Shown: positions 32,561 to 44,657, counted from the first letter of the stretch. The stretch is DNA of 64,000 bases from Trema orientale (GCA_002914845.1 JXTC01000265.1:86392-150391); one strand, 5' to 3'. The notes: a model not told the origin generated them from the sequence alone. Program-made: numbers and translations.

Positions 32561-33679
32561 CCTATTGTAGAAACGCCCGTCTCCGGAATAATAGCTTGTA
32601 TTTCACGTACTGCCAAAAGGGAGCTGACCTTTGAAACCCCTATCCATAAAGCCGTAGATCATCTATTATTGATTGAAACAGTTCTTAAATTGCACTGAGT
32701 AATGTATATAGAGAAATTGACGTTAATGGTAAGAATTTGGACTAACATGGCTTTTTTAGAAGTATTTTGAAAAATAATTCTTCTAGGAGTATCACAGTAT
32801 TTGTGATTATTAATTGGTTTTTAATATATATATATATATATGTAATTTTATAGTTACACACGGTGTAACACCCGTTACAATAATATCGTGATATTTCTAA
32901 CAAATATCATTTTTCGAAATATTATTAGAATAGTTATTTTAGTAGAAAATCCTCCAATAAGGTTCATTTTCCATGCATTTAAACATTTCGTCAAAGCACA
33001 TAGAGATACAATAATCAAGACACAAGCTCTAGAATAGAATTTCTCCCTTATATATTTTTAGAATGATATATATATATATATATGGGTCATAATCCAGTAA
33101 ATGTTTTTTTTAGCAGTTGTATTATCATCTAACAGCTATTATGATTTAAGTAGTTGGAAAAAAAAATACATATTAAACTTCTCTTTCTATCTTTTATTAT
33201 GGAAAGACATACTTGATAAATTTTAATTAGATAAAACAATATATATCTAAGATAGGTTTTAAAAATAAATACCTATTGCATTAATGCGATATATATATAT
33301 ATATAAAACTTGAATGGAAACATATATTCTTCCCATTATAAGTGAAATGAGCAATACAAATTTTCTCTGTTTTTATTTTTATTCTTGGATCAAAATAAAT
33401 AAGTTGCTAGCGTCAGCAAGCAACTCCTTATTCAACAAGAACCACTACAGGTTTATTTATTAATTTGAAAAGACAATTCATACAATAAAGTGTGTCAATA
33501 TGTAGGAAATTCAACACAACTCTCTTAACACATCCCTACCTAACCCAAATCTTGTCTGTAACTGCATGCTAAATAATAAGATGAAATGGACTTGGATTAA
33601 AATAATTGTAGTTTATAAACCTCTCCGTGATCACCTTGTGCATCAAAGTTGCAATAGGTTTGGAGCTTTCAAATAATAA
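32561..33679. other. Intergenic with (TA)n runs and MITE copy B
   Basis: No gene is seen. (TA)n tracts occur near 32826-32841, 33067-33083 and 33290-33304. The 3' flank of the 33680-35074 gene lies at the right end. Confidence 0.5.
33084..33288. mobile_element. TA-targeting MITE, copy B
   Basis: GGGTCATAATCCAGTAAATG at the left and ATACCTATTGCATTAATGCG at the right form degraded inverted ends. The centre (ATCATCTAACAGC, GGAAAGACATAC, AATTAGATAAAACAAT) aligns with the other copies. Both flanks are (TA)n. Confidence 0.6.
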
Positions 33680-35074
33680 TCAGATCATTCCAAGACCTTG
33701 AGAAAACAGAGAACTAAAAGCTTCCATATGATGCTTCTTCAAAACCAAACCAATCTCAACTTCATCCCCATTTCTAGTGTCCGAAAGACTAATGGCTCCA
33801 GTCCTATCTATGGAAACCACATCAGTCTTCCTCGGCTTTCCCCATCCAAAATCAGTATTGTAAACCTCAAACCGAGGGGACCCTGCAGTGGAGTATACTC
33901 TACTAGCAGGAGTAGTAGTACTGGAGTCTGAATTAGAAGACATCATTAACGTTAGAGCCCAATCCTCTGCTCCAGTCAGAGCTCCATTAGTCTCCAAGCT
34001 TTTTATGGCTTCACCAATGGCTTTGACTGCCAGAACTAAGCCATCTTTCTCCACCAGCCCTTTTGTTTCTGTAACTACAAACTTATTCGCAACACAGTTT
34101 CCGAAATAATTTAAGGGCACAGGAGGCTCTAACCGATCAGACCTACAATCCACGTTTATGACTAACATTGTTTTGTCCTCGTTTATTTCTTCTGCCTTAA
34201 CTAAACAAACCCAAATATAAGCACACGTAACACAATACGTAGATGTGTGGAGTTGTTCGTTTATAATTACCAGTTGCTTCAGTTTTTCGATTCTCGCGCG
34301 TGTCAAATGGAAGGTGCCCCGAACTGAATCTGATGAAACTTCATTAAACTTCCAATACATTAGGCTTCTATTGTCGGGTCCGTGGTCTAGATCTAGCAAC
34401 TGCTTCGTGTAGATCGCTTCGAGCCCTGCAGGGTCCTCGATCACGGTTCTGTCGTACAAGGGTTGCAACTCCGGAGGCTGTCCCGGTGATCCAAGTGAAC
34501 GGCACGTGAGAGCCCATGATTTGACGAACATGTGTACGGATTTCCCGTCGAGAACGGCGTGGTGCATGGCCATTCCAATGGAAAAGCCAGACTTGGGAAA
34601 CAGAGTGACCTGCAATGCCAAGACCGCGGCTCGTTCGTGGGACGTGGCCAAGTCGGGTACAAGGGGATGGTATTCTCTGGCTCCGAAGACTTCATTCGCG
34701 CCCGAGAGGCGATAGAAATCGGCGTCAGACTCGGCCACGGTGAGCGTAACGGCGTCGCCTTCGGCGTAAACGATGACGGGTTTGTGGGAGGTTTTAGGCC
34801 AAATGAGGTTTCCAGCGAGAGGAAGGAAGTGTTGGAGGGTGAGAGATAAAGAGTGTTTGAGTCTTGGAAGGATGTCCGAGTGGAAAAACGACGTCGTGGT
34901 TGCGTTTGTAAATTCATAGAAGAAAAGGCGTTGAACCGGAGGCAACCTTAACCAAAGTATGTCAAAGAAAGTAAGAGGGACAGACTTTGGAGTGGCGGAG
35001 TCTATGGATGCCGAAGGTGGAGGAGCCACCTTGCAGACTTGGAGTATATTCACCGTCGAATTTGATTGTGCCAT
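33680..35074 (-). CDS. BAHD acyltransferase, phenolic-glucoside malonyltransferase-like (intact)
   Basis: Intronless frame of 464 residues starting MAQSNSTVNILQVCKVAPPP. An in-frame ATG 12 codons upstream is rejected because paralogues begin here. Motifs: SVPLTFFDILWLRLPPVQR (31-49), LPLAGNL (84-90), catalytic HHAVLDGK (His172, Asp176), NYFGNC (322-327, typical of the anthocyanin/phenolic-glucoside malonyltransferase clade) and DFGWG (408-412). It is shorter than the 7844-9289 copy, mainly after DGPDN and in the middle loop. Expected role: cytosolic acylation of glycosylated phenolics with malonyl-CoA, inferred from family. MITE copy C lies about 320 bp upstream, inside the probable promoter. 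An orphan copy of its own 5' end lies 0.8 kb upstream. Confidence 0.92.
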   Translation of the reverse strand: MAQSNSTVNILQVCKVAPPPSASIDSATPKSVPLTFFDILWLRLPPVQRLFFYEFTNATTTSFFHSDILPRLKHSLSLTLQHFLPLAGNLIWPKTSHKPVIVYAEGDAVTLTVAESDADFYRLSGANEVFGAREYHPLVPDLATSHERAAVLALQVTLFPKSGFSIGMAMHHAVLDGKSVHMFVKSWALTCRSLGSPGQPPELQPLYDRTVIEDPAGLEAIYTKQLLDLDHGPDNRSLMYWKFNEVSSDSVRGTFHLTRARIEKLKQLVIINEQLHTSTYCVTCAYIWVCLVKAEEINEDKTMLVINVDCRSDRLEPPVPLNYFGNCVANKFVVTETKGLVEKDGLVLAVKAIGEAIKSLETNGALTGAEDWALTLMMSSNSDSSTTTPASRVYSTAGSPRFEVYNTDFGWGKPRKTDVVSIDRTGAISLSDTRNGDEVEIGLVLKKHHMEAFSSLFSQGLGMI

Positions 35075-35393
35075 ATAATTAACGGGGGGAGGAGAAAGAA
35101 GAAGCTGCACACTTTCGTGGCAAAAGTTTTATGGACTTTTTAAAGCAGATAATTGTGAATCCCTTGACAAAAAAGCCGCAACAACAAACACACATCATAT
35201 CAAATTTGAAATTTGCATGTGGTAGTGGTTTATTTTTTTTTTTTAAACCTCGATCGAAGAAATGTACGAATATCATAATGGGAGGGTTTGAAATTTTCTG
35301 TTAATTAAATACATTCAAAGATATATTCTAGTGCTATTTCTTTTATTTATTTGTTGCTTGATAGAGAATCGAATCAGTTTTGGTATATATATA

Positions 35394-35593
35394 GGTTGCC
35401 AACTTATTTTTTTAAACTATGTATAGGTATTTTTTTAGTGATTAGATTATCATCTAATGGTTAAAAGGTGTATTATTAATATTATTTTTATTAATACTAT
35501 TTTTTTTATTTTTAATATAAAAAAATATACATAATAAATTTTAATTAGATAAAACGATTCCTATAAATAAAAAAAATATACCAACTAAAGCCC
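35394..35593. mobile_element. TA-targeting MITE, copy C, degraded
   Basis: It starts GGTTGCCAACTTATTTTTTT after TATATATATA. It shares ATTATCATCTAATGG, AATATAAAAAAATA and AATTAGATAAAACGATTCC with copy D, in the same order. The right end is degraded. Confidence 0.55.
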
Positions 35594-35865
35594 TTATATA
35601 ATATTATAGAAGTTGAAGTTCTTTTAAGGGAATAACAAAGGGCTTAAATATTTAAGGTTTTCTTTCTGCTTTAATTCCTTCCTTGATTCTGTATACTTGT
35701 CTTTTTGACCTTGCATCTGTAGACTTGTTTGATAATTTTGCTTTGTGCTTAATTAATGGGCGATCTTTTCTATCTAAGAAAGAAGAAAAGTAAAACATGT
35801 GAGTAAAAAAGGATAACGGTGAAATATGACTCCGGTGGTACTAGACTGTTTGTGTCTGTAGACGG

Positions 35866-35925
35866 TATATTCACCGTCGAATTTGGTTGTGCCATAATAA
35901 AGGAGCGGGGAAAGAAGCTAGCTTT
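35866..35925 (-). pseudogene. Orphan 5' fragment of a BAHD gene
   Basis: The ATG at 35893-35895 opens MAQPNSTVNI, matching the first ten codons of the 33680-35074 gene (MAQSNSTVNI). About 30 bp of 5' leader are also shared. The similarity ends sharply on both sides and no other BAHD motif follows. A TTATATATG on the minus strand about 40 bp upstream may be a relic TATA box. It is read as a truncated tandem duplicate. Confidence 0.8.
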
Positions 35926-37573
35926 GCGCATATATAACAGAAACGGAAGACGAAATAAATAAAGGATAATATAAAAAAGGTTGTTCTGGAAAACAAAAGG
36001 ATAATTAAGGTCACGGGTGAGGTAAAGGAATAATAATTGATAGTTTACTAAAAGTAGTTTATGGTGACAATAAGTTTTTGGTTTGAAACTAGAATTTCGT
36101 TTAGAATAATTGAATTATATGATTCTCTAAGATGCACTAATTATTTATATGTGGTGTGGTTTACTTTTCATTAAAAAAGAAAAAGTGTGGATATGGAGGT
36201 TTGAGACTTGCAAATCTTCGAAAGTATTCGATGACATGTTTTAATAGAGTAGTACTATAGCTTACGTATAAATTGCACAATATAGACTTTTACAAGTTAT
36301 AACATGACGCAAATAATTAAAGGTGAAGTTATAATATTGTAATTAAACATTCGTACATTTATTTGGTAGTTTAATACTTGTTTCTTTCATGAGTTCATAC
36401 GCGATTAGTAATCTTGTGTACCCAAGCACTTTAACTTGATTATGAACTCTGAAATTAACCTTTTATATTTCGGAACTCACTTTAATGGCGTTGTTCTTTG
36501 TTGAAGGAATAATATTGTCCGGCTAGCTACAAAAGTAAGAAATGTTAAATAAGTTATCCAATCAACAGCTAGAACACCAAAAAAATAGTTTTGAGACTGT
36601 ATTGAAATACGCTGCAGACTGCAGTGGATGATGGTCCATCTGATAAAATAGAATTGGGATAGTTCTATTTTTATACCTTGAATTTAAAATAGACTAAATC
36701 CCTTAAAAAACAAAAAATAGACTAATTGTTCAATTTTTACTTTTTGCATTTTAGTAATCTTTAGATTTAAAACTTACCACAAATTTAGACTTTCTCTTGG
36801 TCAAACATTATATATTTAAAAGCAATTCAAATTTAAAGCTAAATAAAAATTAAGAACTATGTCAATGATTGTATAAATTTCAGGGTTTTTGTATTTTTTT
36901 TTCACTTGAATTCATAGTATTTGTTATTTGAGTTAAATTTAATTTTGTTTTAGGTTTTAAATTATTTTTTTAATATGTAAATGTTTAAATTTTAAAAGAT
37001 ATTTGGATAAACTCAGTTGCAAAGTGGGGTGTTTGACACAAAGATATAAATAATTGTCACAAATTTTAAATCTGACTAATAATGTTGCGCTAAAAACAAA
37101 AATACGAAATATAAACTACACAATTACTCAAATAATTAACGTAACCATATTGCTTGCTTAATGCATAATATTTAAATTAAGATTCAATGTGATTGGCATG
37201 ATGGATCAACGTGTAAATTGTAATATAATAGGGCAGTAGCTGAAAAGTACTCTATTAGTTGGAACTGTTGAAACAATCATATATAAATATACATCAAGCG
37301 AAAAAAAATCATTAATACATATATAATTATATTTGTGTTTCGAAGAATATACATAGTACTATATAAAATTTGTTCATATATAAAATTCAAATGCAATAAG
37401 GAAATAGTAATCAGATATCTCTCGAGATTTTTTCTTTGCTAAACGAAAAATCTTTTTCTTTTGTGGCCAAGCAAACCAATAAATAGTACTAAATTAAAGA
37501 AATTAAAATGAATTCAAAAGAAGTCATATCCAAGTGACAGACCAACTACTAAATAAGCTTAAATTTCTGGCGA
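35926..37573. other. Intergenic, AT-rich, no gene seen
   Basis: No conserved frame, RNA gene or clear transposon end is visible. Low-complexity A/T runs dominate. Confidence 0.5.
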
Positions 37574-37612
37574 AATTCTATCCAAGTGGCAGGCTGGCAC
37601 TTGGATAGAATT
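37574..37612. repeat. Perfect 15-bp inverted repeat (hairpin)
   Basis: AATTCTATCCAAGTG, a 9-base loop (GCAGGCTGG), then CACTTGGATAGAATT. The stem is too short for a typical plant miRNA precursor. A related TATCCAAGTGACAGACC word occurs about 45 bp to the left. Confidence 0.9.
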
Positions 37613-38200
37613 GAGGTAGCAGGGATTATATTTACAAGAGAATTGGACAAAAATTACTATATTCTTTTTATGCCTCTTTTGGTCGTTGTCGAAACTGTCG
37701 TCGTTCGACTCGTTCCAATTTAACAAAGAAATTCGATTGTTTTCATTCTTCAAGTTCGGTAAATTTTACTCCTGTAAATTAATATCTTGAGATTTTAGGG
37801 CTATATTCTCCTATATTCTAATGGTGTCCCTCCCCTATCAGTCCACCAATATTTGGACAACTCAGCACTTTTTACACACAAGTAGGAGTATATATGGGTT
37901 GGGTTAGGTTAACTTTAGGGTTTTTGAATCCAACCCATAGGTTTCAGTTTGTATACATTATAACCCAAAGTAGCTAGAGAAATTTATTAACCCAAGCTTC
38001 ATTGGGTTGGTTTGGGTTGAGTTGGGTTGGGTTGTCGGGTTGTAGAGTTTTATATCTTAGTGAAAATCAGGAAAATACAGTATTTTATGCAAAATATTAG
38101 ACACATATATGGTGGTACTGGATTTTTGTTATTGTCGTACAGTTTTATTTATGAAAATGCCATTTTTTTCAAAAACTGGGTTTGCCACATTGAAAGGCCC
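37613..38200. other. Intergenic with a GGGTT-rich tract
   Basis: Degenerate GGGTTGGGTT blocks occur at 37896-37912 and 37998-38041, with AACCCAA complements between them. This is a common plant minisatellite or foldback pattern. No gene is seen. Confidence 0.5.
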
Positions 38201-38342
38201 TTTAGCCCATTTACTCAAATATTGGTTGTTGTCGTAGAGCCAAGGGTTTCTTCTTCGTCGAGGATTTCTCCTTTAGCCCATTTACTCAGATATTGGTTGT
38301 TGTGGTAGAGTCAAAAGTTTCTTCTTCTTCGAGAGTTTCTTC
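38201..38342. repeat. 71-bp tandem duplication
   Basis: TTTAGCCCATTTACTC... at 38201 recurs at 38272 with about eight differences. The unit ends in a TTCTTCTTC-rich stretch. Confidence 0.85.
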
Positions 38343-39230
38343 TTCTGCTTCTATATTCTTCTTCTTCTATTTTATCTTCTTCCATCTTCTTATAATCGAT
38401 TGAGAGATTGCAATGGTACTCGGTTGTCGAGGGTTGAATCGTTGAAGTAGCTAGTGATTGTTGTTACTCGAGCAAGTTCGACTTCTCCTTCTTCAGATTC
38501 AAAGTTGAAAATGCTGGTGAAGAAGGAGAAATTTATTTCTCGTGTTTCAAATTTGAAGATGAAAATTGAAGAAGAAGAAAATTTTAGATAGACAAGGTTC
38601 TGAAGACGAAGAATGGATTTGTGTACTTAGATATTTTTGTGTAAGATATTTTTCTTCCAATCTCACTACCCAATGAAGGGATTTATGTAAGAAATTTTCT
38701 AATCTAAGAGTTTAGTATCTTAATAGACACCATTATTTGTTGAGAACCCCTCTCCCCCCAAAAGGTGGATTTTTATGATTAATCTAATAAATTTACATGC
38801 TTTTCCTGGAACCAAACTCTATATGGGACAGTGGTTTTGAGTCCCAGCTTTTTTGCCAGTTTGTGGACCAAGGTTCAACTCCCTATTAATAGAATTACAT
38901 AATCTTGGTCTGCACTAAGGTCATAATTAAATAATCTTCATCACTATTATACATTAACGTAAGCACAGTATATAATAAGTACTATATAATCTTTGGCTAT
39001 TTATTTTATTTTATTTTCATCACATATAAGCCAAGACAAAAACTTCAGCTTTGATTAATGATCCCACTGTAGAAATTGTAGGTAATTCCATATCCAGATC
39101 TTCATAATACATTATGCTACATAATCAACATTGTAATTGATTATTACTTTCAAACTAAACAAATCTAACTATATGTACATGTTATTTTTGTGATGAATAA
39201 ATGATACTTATAGTTAATGTAATAGTTACC
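38343..39230. other. Intergenic, no gene seen
   Basis: It opens with a TTCTTC/GAAGAAG purine-pyrimidine stretch to about 38585 and is then AT-rich. No supported feature. Confidence 0.5.
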
Positions 39231-39775
39231 GATTACTGATTTTCCAGATTTTTTTTTTTTTTTTGGTGATCTTCAGTAATAGGTTTCTAATTACCAGTTA
39301 CCAGTTATTGGTTACTTTCAACATGAAACCAGATCCCTTTTTTTGGTTCATTTTTTCTTTTTTAAAAAAATCAATAACAACAAAAACAGATTTAGATGAC
39401 ACAAAGAGAGTGATACAAAGAGAGCCTGATTTTACAGATGTACCTGTAACGGATTGCCGGTTATGGATTTTCCAGCTTTTTTCCGTGATATTCAGTAATA
39501 GATTTCCAATTACCAGTTACTGGTTACTTTCAACAACAAACTAGATAGTTTATTTCCGTTCATTTCTTTTTTCTTCTAAAAAATCCATAACAATAACAAC
39601 AGATTTAGATGACACAAAGAGAGACTGATTTTACAGATGTACCTATAAAGGATTATCGGTTACTGATTTTTCAGACTTTTGTTTTTGATGACCTTGAGTA
39701 ACGGGTTAAGCTTTTTCTTTTGTGATCCTAAGTAACAGATTATCACTTTAAAAATTTTTTTTTTTTAAAAAATAT
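39231..39775. repeat. About 200-bp imperfect tandem repeat, 2.5 copies
   Basis: The block TACCGATTACTGATTTTCCAG, CAGTAATAGG, AATTACCAGTTACC, ACAGATTTAGATGACACAAA recurs starting near 39231, 39447 and 39644. Copies differ by small indels, including a duplicated CAAAGAGAG. It is non-coding. Confidence 0.75.
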
Positions 39776-40130
39776 TTTTAATAAATATTTAGAAAAATAC
39801 TATTTTTTCCTCAAATTGTTATTTTTCAATGGTACTTGAGACAACTAATTGGGTTAATTGGGGTACCAATCTAGTTATTTGAGGTAACTTAATTGATTAC
39901 TTCAAATATCTTGTCAATTTATAAAAAGTGATATTTTTCTAAATACGTTAAAAAGTGGTATTTTTCTAATTAAAATCCAAGTTTTTCAAACAATTCAAAA
40001 ATCCGAGATTTTTCAATTTTTTTTTGAAATATTACAATAAAAAATCAAATTTCTTTTTCAATTTTTGATACTTTAGGCCTGGAATTATCTAAGAAGCCCA
40101 TAAAATTAAGAGGAAAATAAAGGGGCTAAT
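39776..40130. other. AT-rich low-complexity sequence
   Basis: It contains degenerate AAAATATTTAGAAAAATAC-like words that recur near 40500-40580 and 46270-46750. No gene is seen. Confidence 0.5.
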
Positions 40131-40410
40131 AGAAATATGACCAAATTTTGGGCCCAATTTAAGTAAATATCCATTTTTCAAATGTTATAGCAAAATGTCC
40201 GGTAAAATGTTTATATACCCAGTGTAAAATTTTATATACCAAGTACAAAAAATTATATACCTAGTACATTTCAGTACGTTAACTGAAATTGGTAGATAAA
40301 CATATCTACCAAGTGTAAAAATATATATACCTGGACATTTAGCTACAAATTTAAAAAATGGACATCTACTTAATCAAATTTAAAATATTGGTCATCCACC
40401 TAAATTTCTC
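40131..40410. mobile_element. Foldback MITE with about 75-bp inverted arms
   Basis: The left arm (AGAAATATGACCAAATTTTG ... AGCAAAATGTCC) and right arm (GGACATTTAGCTAC ... ATTGGTCATCCACCTAAATTTCT) are imperfect reverse complements. The centre has smaller inverted words around GGTAGATAAACATATCTACC. No target duplication is clear. Confidence 0.6.
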
Positions 40411-41465
40411 AAAAATAAAGTGAAAATTAGGTCTTGTATGACATTTTTAGAAAACAAAATTTGAAAAATACGACGGGCTGTGTTTTTTGTAGATCTAGTA
40501 CCAATTTTTTTTTAAAAAATGTCATTTTTACAAAATATTTAAAAGAATGCCATTTTTAAAAAATATTTAGAAAAATATTATTTTTTAAAATAGTAACTAG
40601 TTACTGATAACTAGTTTTCAGAAAATAGTAACTAGTAACCAAAAGTATTTATAACTGGTAACCGGTAACCAGTTTTCAAAAACTGATAATTAGTAACTTT
40701 TTAAAAATAGTGTTTTTCTTATTTTTTTTTAAAAAGTGATATTTTTCTAATAAAAACTGTACAAAAATTGGGAAAAAAAAAACATGACTTCTATATTTTT
40801 GGTTTTTATAGGGCAAAATGTTAGAAACTCAAATATAAAGCTCAATGATTAGCATCTTTGGCAATGCTTTCAAAGATCTTTTGGAGTCCAAAAATTACTT
40901 TTTGGAGTGTATAGATGAATTGTCAGATGGTCTTTTATTTTTAATTAAATTTTTTTTTAATAAAATATGGACAAACTAGTTTTTCTAAGAAGATCCCTTT
41001 TAATGACTCTTCCTAGTTTAAGTTTTGAAAGTGAAGTGTATTAAAATAATAGAAAACTAGGTAACAAATTTATATTATTTTTTAAATTTCGTCTGATAGT
41101 CAGGAACAATATACAAGTGGATAATTATCGGGCAAGATTCTTTAGCTTTTTGCACAAGAAAATGATAATCGCATCACCAAAAGGCATAAGATAAACAAAA
41201 GTATAAACAGTAGCGATCTAGAAAAATCAAAATAAGATAGGTAGAAAAACTAAAAAAAAAAAAAATGGAGTAAACTAAAATGGTAGGCACATGCTAGCTA
41301 CAATTAAGTTTTGATAGTTTCAAGAGTTTGACTAGTTATTTGACTATTTTTTTGCCCAAAATTTAGTAGATGGCTTAGTTCAAAAGTTTATAACTAAATA
41401 TCTAACTCACTTAATGACAAAAATGAAAATATAATATATTTCACAACCAAAACTTTAAAAAAATT

Positions 41466-41547
41466 GGACATTTAACTATAACTTTTAAAATATGGACATC
41501 TACTTAAACCAATTTTAAAAATTGGTCATCCATCTATTGCAATTTCT
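41466..41547. repeat. Single arm of the 40131-40410 MITE family
   Basis: GGACATTTAACTATAAC ... ATGGACATCTACTTAA ... ATTGGTCATCCATCT ... AATTTCT matches the right arm of the 40131-40410 element. No left arm is present. Confidence 0.65.
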
Positions 41548-42898
41548 TTGAGAGTAAAAAATTGGAGGTCACTCCTTCCAAAAAAAAAAAAAATGGAGCT
41601 CACGATACTTGTGTGTTTAAATGTTAACTGGATTGTGTCGTACCGGCCTAGGCATATTTAGTTGTGGTATATTCGTGTCGTGCCGGCCTGTTACATACCC
41701 GTGCCCATGTTGTGCCTGTGTCATATCCATGCCTGGTTTCATATCGTTAAAGTGTCATTATCGTACTTGTCTATTTTTGTACTTAATTATTCTCGTTTTT
41801 TTATATCGTGCTATTATCGTACTTAATCGTGTCTGTTTTCAATATTGTGCTATTTTTCATGCTCGTTTTCGATATTGTACTATTTCCATATCTAATCATA
41901 TTATTTATGATATTATGCTATTTTCATACTAATTGCACCCATTTTAGACAATATATTATTTTTATGTCTAATTGTTCTTTTTTTTATTATATTATTCTTG
42001 TGTCTAACTTTGCCTTTTTTTATTTCATATATAATTTCAAGTCTAATTATTTCTATTAATTTCATACTCTTATTGTTCTTGTTCCATAATCGTGCTTATT
42101 ATTGATTTTTTTCTTCAAATGTAGTTGTTTTAATACTTTTCAACATATGTCCTTTTAAGTAATTATGAATTATGAATTGTTAATTATTATGTAATAAAAA
42201 GAAATTATTTGAAAATTGAGATAAATTTCATATTAAAAATAAATCTAAATTGAAAATATTAGAGTGTAAATGAGAAATGATAATTAATTTGAATTTCAAT
42301 AGTTAAAATATATTCCAACTAAATTAGTGCTTACTCAAACTATACAAAATGTGTAACTCAAAAGTTATGATTAGCATATACCTAAACGATATTTTTCTTC
42401 TTAACATTTTAAGGATTTTCGATCTATTCGAGGACAGTTTTGCATTAGATTCTTAATATCTTTAAATTTTTTGGCTCAAAATTATTAAATTCTGGAATTT
42501 TTTTCTTTTAAAAAATTAGAAATTGATGTAATATTTATAATACATATAAAAAATATTTTAATTTTAATTTTCTAATTTCTAACACATTTATTACATTAAA
42601 ATTATGCCCAAAAAAATTAAAATAAATTTAAAATAAGTATATCTTTTGTAAACTAATTATTTTTCTTAATCTACCTCGATCTCGTGCCTATTATTTATGC
42701 CTACTATGTTTGTGCCTGTGCTAGCCTAAGCACATTTACTTAACGTGTCGTGCTGACCCGTACAGTTTTTAATCGTGTTGTGTCGTGTAAACTTATAATC
42801 ATGCCACGCCTATGTCAGTCCGTTTTGACACCACTAATTGAGTGTGCTTATATATTTCTAGATAAAAATATTATCAATCATTGCATGTACTATATATG

Positions 42899-42938
<40 letters not shown>

Positions 42939-43000
42939 TTTGCCCCATAAAAATATATATGTTGTTTTTGTTAAATAAACGATCTTTCCAATGTAATAAA
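41548..43000. other. Intergenic, repeat-like, no gene
   Basis: Two similar blocks (CGTACCGGCCTAGGCATATTTA...CGTGTCGTGCCGGCC near 41640-41690, and AGCCTAAGCACATTTA...CGTGTCGTGCTGACC near 42722-42758) lie in direct orientation about 1.08 kb apart and may bound an unidentified repeat. AT-rich, non-coding sequence lies between them. Confidence 0.4.
42901..42938. repeat. (CT)n microsatellite
   Basis: 19 dinucleotide units with a single CTTT interruption. Confidence 0.95.
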
Positions 43001-44547
43001 TGTTAGAACTATACCCAAAAAGTGTTTATTTTTTATGAAAATTTATAGAATATTTTGATATTTAGTAAATGATATTTCGTGCATAGTATTTGTGATAATT
43101 TTTTTATTATTGGTACAATAGTAAATGTCAAAAGGTTCCATAATTTATTTATGAGAGAAATATTTTAATAAAGTTGTTTATTAAAGTTAAGACATATTTT
43201 CTCTAATTAAATCAAATAATATTGCTCATAATTAATAAAAGAAGCTTGACACTTCTCTTGAATGGTGTTGCAAAACTTTGTATATTTATAGTATGTCTTA
43301 ATCTATATTGATATGACCATATACAAAATATCTTGACCATGGACCATGTGAAATATGTTATTGTAATAGGTATCGTTTAAAAGAACATATTCTCACAAAC
43401 TTGATAATTAATGCATGTCTTTCTTAATCCTGAAATAGCTGATGAACTCGTGCTCATAATTTGTATTATTTGAGATGTTAAAAGATATGAATCAAGAAAT
43501 TGACAATCTAGACCCTGACATTTTGGTAATGCATTATTATGGGTATTAAGAACATATGCTTATAGATATAGAATCCATAACTCTATTATATAGATGAGTG
43601 AATACTGCCTTAAGGAACTATAGGACCTTGGATGATTTAAATCTTAGCTAAGTAATTAATAAAATTAGATATTTTATTAATTAAAAACTTTCTATAAATC
43701 TGATCATCCATTAGATATAATCTTGTATCAATGAATTGAAAGATATAATTGGAGGGGTAAAACAGTAATTTTACCTAGTTCTAATTATCGGTATTTATGT
43801 GAGGATACACACGCATATGTTAATTATAATGGACATAATTTTAATTATAAAGTATCTTGTGATATTTATTTAATTCAAGAATACAATTTAGACCTTTAGT
43901 GGAATAAGTCCATAACTAATAATGTAAGTCCACTTATATTAAGAGTTAATTGTAACTGGGTCTTGTGTATTGGAGCTTGAATTAAATAGGTCTATTTGGA
44001 TCCCCAACCTATACTAATATCTTGGGTTGTATGAGATCAATTGAGCTCAAATAATTTTCTAGGCAATTACACAAAAAAAAAGAAGAAAAAGGCTGGACTG
44101 AGGGCTGGGCCTTGGGAGCCCACCATACTGCTTATTAAGCAGTAAAATTTGGCCAGCCCTAGGGAGCCTTTAAAAGGCTTCTTCTCTCCCTCCTTTGTGT
44201 GTAAGATTCAGTTTTGACTGAAACATTAGTTTGACGGCTGTATAGAAATCTGAGAGAAAAGTTAGAGAGAGAAAATCTTGGAGCCACCATTAGAGGCCAT
44301 TGGAGTTCTTGAATTCTCCCTTGAAGTTGATCAAGATCGAGGTATCTACTCATCTTTGTAGTTACAAGTTTGGTGCATAGAAAGGAAGACTCAATGGTTG
44401 AGGTACGTAATCTGTTGTATGTATTTAGACCATAACAAATATCCTAAAAAGTTTTATGAAAAACTATAATCCGGAAAAATTTTTGTTTTCCATGCTTCTA
44501 CTCATATTTGATTTTGTCACATTTTTTGTAAATAATTATAACTAACA
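43001..44547. mobile_element. Solo LTR, Copia-like
   Basis: A 1547-bp block starts TGTTAG and ends CTAACA. The flanks are ATAAA (42996-43000) and ATAGA (44548-44552), a 5-bp duplication with one mismatch. No primer-binding site or coding sequence is attached and no partner LTR is present. The text around ATACCCAAAAAGTGTTTATT and the GGAGCCTTTAAAAGGCTTC region look like a long Copia LTR. Unequal LTR recombination is the usual origin. Confidence 0.7.
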
Positions 44548-44657
44548 ATAGAAAGGTATAAAATGACCCAAAAAAATAAAAATAAAAATGATTACATAAT
44601 TGAAGCTAGTGGGCTTCTAAATAATTAGACTAAGAAGCTTAACTTGCTAGCATTTGA

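Noticed and set aside
37574..37612. miRNA precursor
   Set aside because: A 15-bp stem with a 9-base loop is too short for a plant miRNA/miRNA* duplex, and the pairing does not extend outward.
37896..38041. Possible interstitial telomere tract (GGGTT-rich)
   Set aside because: The units are mostly GGGTTG and irregular, unlike the plant telomere TTTAGGG array. It looks like an ordinary minisatellite or foldback pattern.
38027..38308. 93-codon frame starting in the GGGTT tract
   Set aside because: It has no recognisable domain and half of it is the 71-bp tandem duplication. Chance openness is more likely than a gene.
42901..42938. GAGA-type regulatory element
   Set aside because: The (CT)n run is not near any supported promoter, so it is listed only as a microsatellite.
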